Part shown: one piece after another, positions 62,627-64,000 of the stretch
How positions within the stretch are numbered: position 1 is the stretch's first letter
How the letters are laid out: every line of letters starts with the position of its first letter
Assembly: GCF_008329945.1 (NCBI RefSeq)
Contig: NZ_CP035807.1
Location: 496,001-560,000, forward strand
Direction of reading: 5' to 3'
DNA length: 64,000 nt
Source: Thiospirochaeta perfilievii
GTDB taxonomy: Bacteria; Spirochaetota; Spirochaetia; DSM-2461
Position numbers and translations under genes: made by a program
Notes under the pieces: generated by a model
The model's input: only the letters and a program-made list of their open reading frames with translations
Database searches by the model: none
What the model was told of the DNA's origin: nothing

Positions 62627-63775
62627 ATGATATATTTAGATTGGGCTGCAACAGCTAAACCAAAAAAAGATATTTTAAGAGAGAGCTTAGAGGAGAGTTT
62701 AACACTTTATGGGAACCCTTCTTCTGTTCATGATACAGGTGTAAGCTCTAAAGAAGTATTAAACAGAGAGAGAGATAATATTTCAAAAATTCTAAATTGT
62801 GATAACTCACAAATCTACTTTACTAGTGGAGGAAGCGAGTCAAATAATCTAATCCTATTATCTTTTTTAAAGAAGCATGGAACTGGGGAGGTTATAACAA
62901 CTTCAATTGAGCACCCTTCGGTGGGGGAACCAATTGAGACACTAAATCAATTTGGATGGAAAATAAAAAGAATAAATCCAGATACAAATGGAATTATACA
63001 GTGTAATAAGGTATTAAAAAGCATAAATGATAAGACAAAAATTATATCAATTATATATGTTCATAACGAGACAGGAGTAATACAACCTTTAAAAGATATT
63101 GTAGAGTCTGTACGTAAGAAAGAAAATGAGATTGGTAAAAAAGTCCACATACATATTGATGGTGTACAAGCTGTTGGTAAGATAACAATTGATTTAAAGG
63201 ATTTAGATATCGACTCCTTCTCAATATCCGGTCATAAATTTGGTGGCCCAAAGGGTATTGGTATTCTCTACCTAAAAAAACCTAAAAATGTATTATATAG
63301 AGGTGGTGGTCAAGAAGGTGGTATTAGACCTGGGACAGAGGATCTTTTTGGTATAATTTCTATATCTAGATGCTTAAAAGAAGCTACTGAAAATTTAGAT
63401 TCCCGAGTTTGTGAAATAAATAGATTGATGGATCAACTTATTTTAGGGGTAAGGGAAATTGGTGTTAAAACAATTCCTAAAAACAGAGGTTTATCCGATG
63501 ATAATTTTATTCCCAATATTCTCTCCCTTACATATCCACCACTTCCTGGAGAAGTAATAAATAGGGTTTTAAACTCTAAGGGATTTATGATATCAACAGG
63601 CAGTGCATGTTCTAGTAATAAAAAAAGCACCACTAAGGGTATACTCTCCATGGGTATTTCAGAGAAAGAGGGATTTTCATCTTTTAGGGTATCTATTGGC
63701 CGGGATACAACAGAAAAAGATATCGAAAACTTTATAAAAGCCTTAGAAGAGACATTAAATGAACTTGCCCCATAA
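62627..63775 (+). CDS. Cysteine desulfurase (NifS/IscS family)
   Basis: A 382-residue PLP enzyme releasing sulfur from cysteine. The PLP Lys is in SISGHKFGGPKGIG; the active-site Cys loop is STGSACSSNKKSTTKG; IHVDGVQA-type Asp and His occur as IHIDGVQAVGK. The following gene is thiI, so sulfur delivery to tRNA 4-thiouridine (or thiamine) is the likely role. IscS versus NifS cannot be decided here. Confidence 0.93.
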   Translation: MIYLDWAATAKPKKDILRESLEESLTLYGNPSSVHDTGVSSKEVLNRERDNISKILNCDNSQIYFTSGGSESNNLILLSFLKKHGTGEVITTSIEHPSVGEPIETLNQFGWKIKRINPDTNGIIQCNKVLKSINDKTKIISIIYVHNETGVIQPLKDIVESVRKKENEIGKKVHIHIDGVQAVGKITIDLKDLDIDSFSISGHKFGGPKGIGILYLKKPKNVLYRGGGQEGGIRPGTEDLFGIISISRCLKEATENLDSRVCEINRLMDQLILGVREIGVKTIPKNRGLSDDNFIPNILSLTYPPLPGEVINRVLNSKGFMISTGSACSSNKKSTTKGILSMGISEKEGFSSFRVSIGRDTTEKDIENFIKALEETLNELAP

Positions 63776-63800
63776 ACTTAGGATGTGATAAGTTATTATC

Positions 63801-64000
63801 ATGGAAGATTTATACTTAATTAAAATCGGTGAGATCTCTTTAAAAAAGGGAAACAAAAAGATTTTTGAGAAACAACTAAAGGATAATATTAAAAATGGCC
63901 TTAGGGATTACAAGACAACTGTAATAATTAGAAGCGGCCGTTTTTATTTAACAATACATGACAGCGAAGAGAGTGTGGTTCATGATGTTCTCTCTAAGAC
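63801..64000 (+). CDS. thiI: tRNA 4-thiouridine synthase ThiI, 5' part
   Basis: The first 66 codons, cut by the window end: MEDLYLIKIGEISLKKGNKK opens the N-terminal ferredoxin-like domain, followed by IIRSGRFYLTIHDSEES. ThiI adenylates U8 of tRNA and accepts sulfur from a cysteine desulfurase, which is encoded directly upstream (25-bp gap). The THUMP and PP-loop domains lie beyond the window. Confidence 0.85.
   Translation, partial: MEDLYLIKIGEISLKKGNKKIFEKQLKDNIKNGLRDYKTTVIIRSGRFYLTIHDSEESVVHDVLSK

Overview
The window is a low-GC bacterial chromosome segment, most likely from a free-living spirochaete of the Spirochaetaceae/Thiospirochaeta type. That assignment is an inference from gene content: paired bactofilins with an M23 peptidase, the YaaR/YaaT (PSP1) pair, many TPR, NHL and secreted proteins of the kind common in spirochaetes, and the general AT-rich codon use. 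No rRNA, tRNA or CRISPR array was seen.

Bases 1 to about 9300 are an accessory, decaying island. It holds four small genes whose products carry double-glycine leader peptides (1735-1965, 6325-6516, 6690-6923, 6926-7156), a CPBP-family membrane protease (2004-2717) of the kind used for bacteriocin self-immunity, a transglutaminase-like lipoprotein (5394-6254), a zinc-ribbon membrane protein (7216-7566) and a membrane-bound LuxR-type regulator (7974-8738). Three separate broken 5' ends of a C39 peptidase/ABC exporter gene are present (146-753, 5341-5394, 6547-6651); C39 domains are the enzymes that cut leaders after Gly-Gly. The island also has a complete IS66-family element with an 8-bp target duplication (2811-5213), inserted in the remnant of an IS21-family element, an older IS66 transposase remnant, and a 73-bp palindromic repeat present as two inverted copies flanking the peptide region plus a third partial copy. 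Similar palindromes built on GGCCAG or GCCAG lie just upstream of three of the leader-peptide genes. Read together this is a bacteriocin- or RiPP-like peptide export locus that has been duplicated, rearranged and partly destroyed.

From about 9600 onward the window is ordinary, densely packed chromosome, mostly in minus-strand operons: avtA, valS, a double cNMP-domain regulator and glyA; an ECF sigma-factor operon behind cysS, with one frameshifted membrane gene; murB and mgtE on the plus strand; an N-degron proteolysis operon (clpS, clpA, aat); TPR/NHL secreted proteins and a galactokinase-like enzyme; rpmE and rho; a ribosomal/HU cluster; the M23-bactofilin-YaaR-YaaT operon; plus-strand tatD, dus and the purine genes purF-purM-purN-purD; rlmB; the grpE-dnaK-dnaJ chaperone operon; a very long coiled-coil membrane protein with a HAD phosphatase; a ptsI-der-ExbB/ExbD/TonB operon; and a divergent ArsR regulator next to cysteine desulfurase and the start of thiI.

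A pattern that runs through the core part is promoter placement: for at least nine transcription units the -10 hexamer ends 5 to 7 nt before the annotated start codon with no ribosome-binding site, which predicts leaderless mRNAs. Genes inside operons instead carry clear AAGGAG-type sites.
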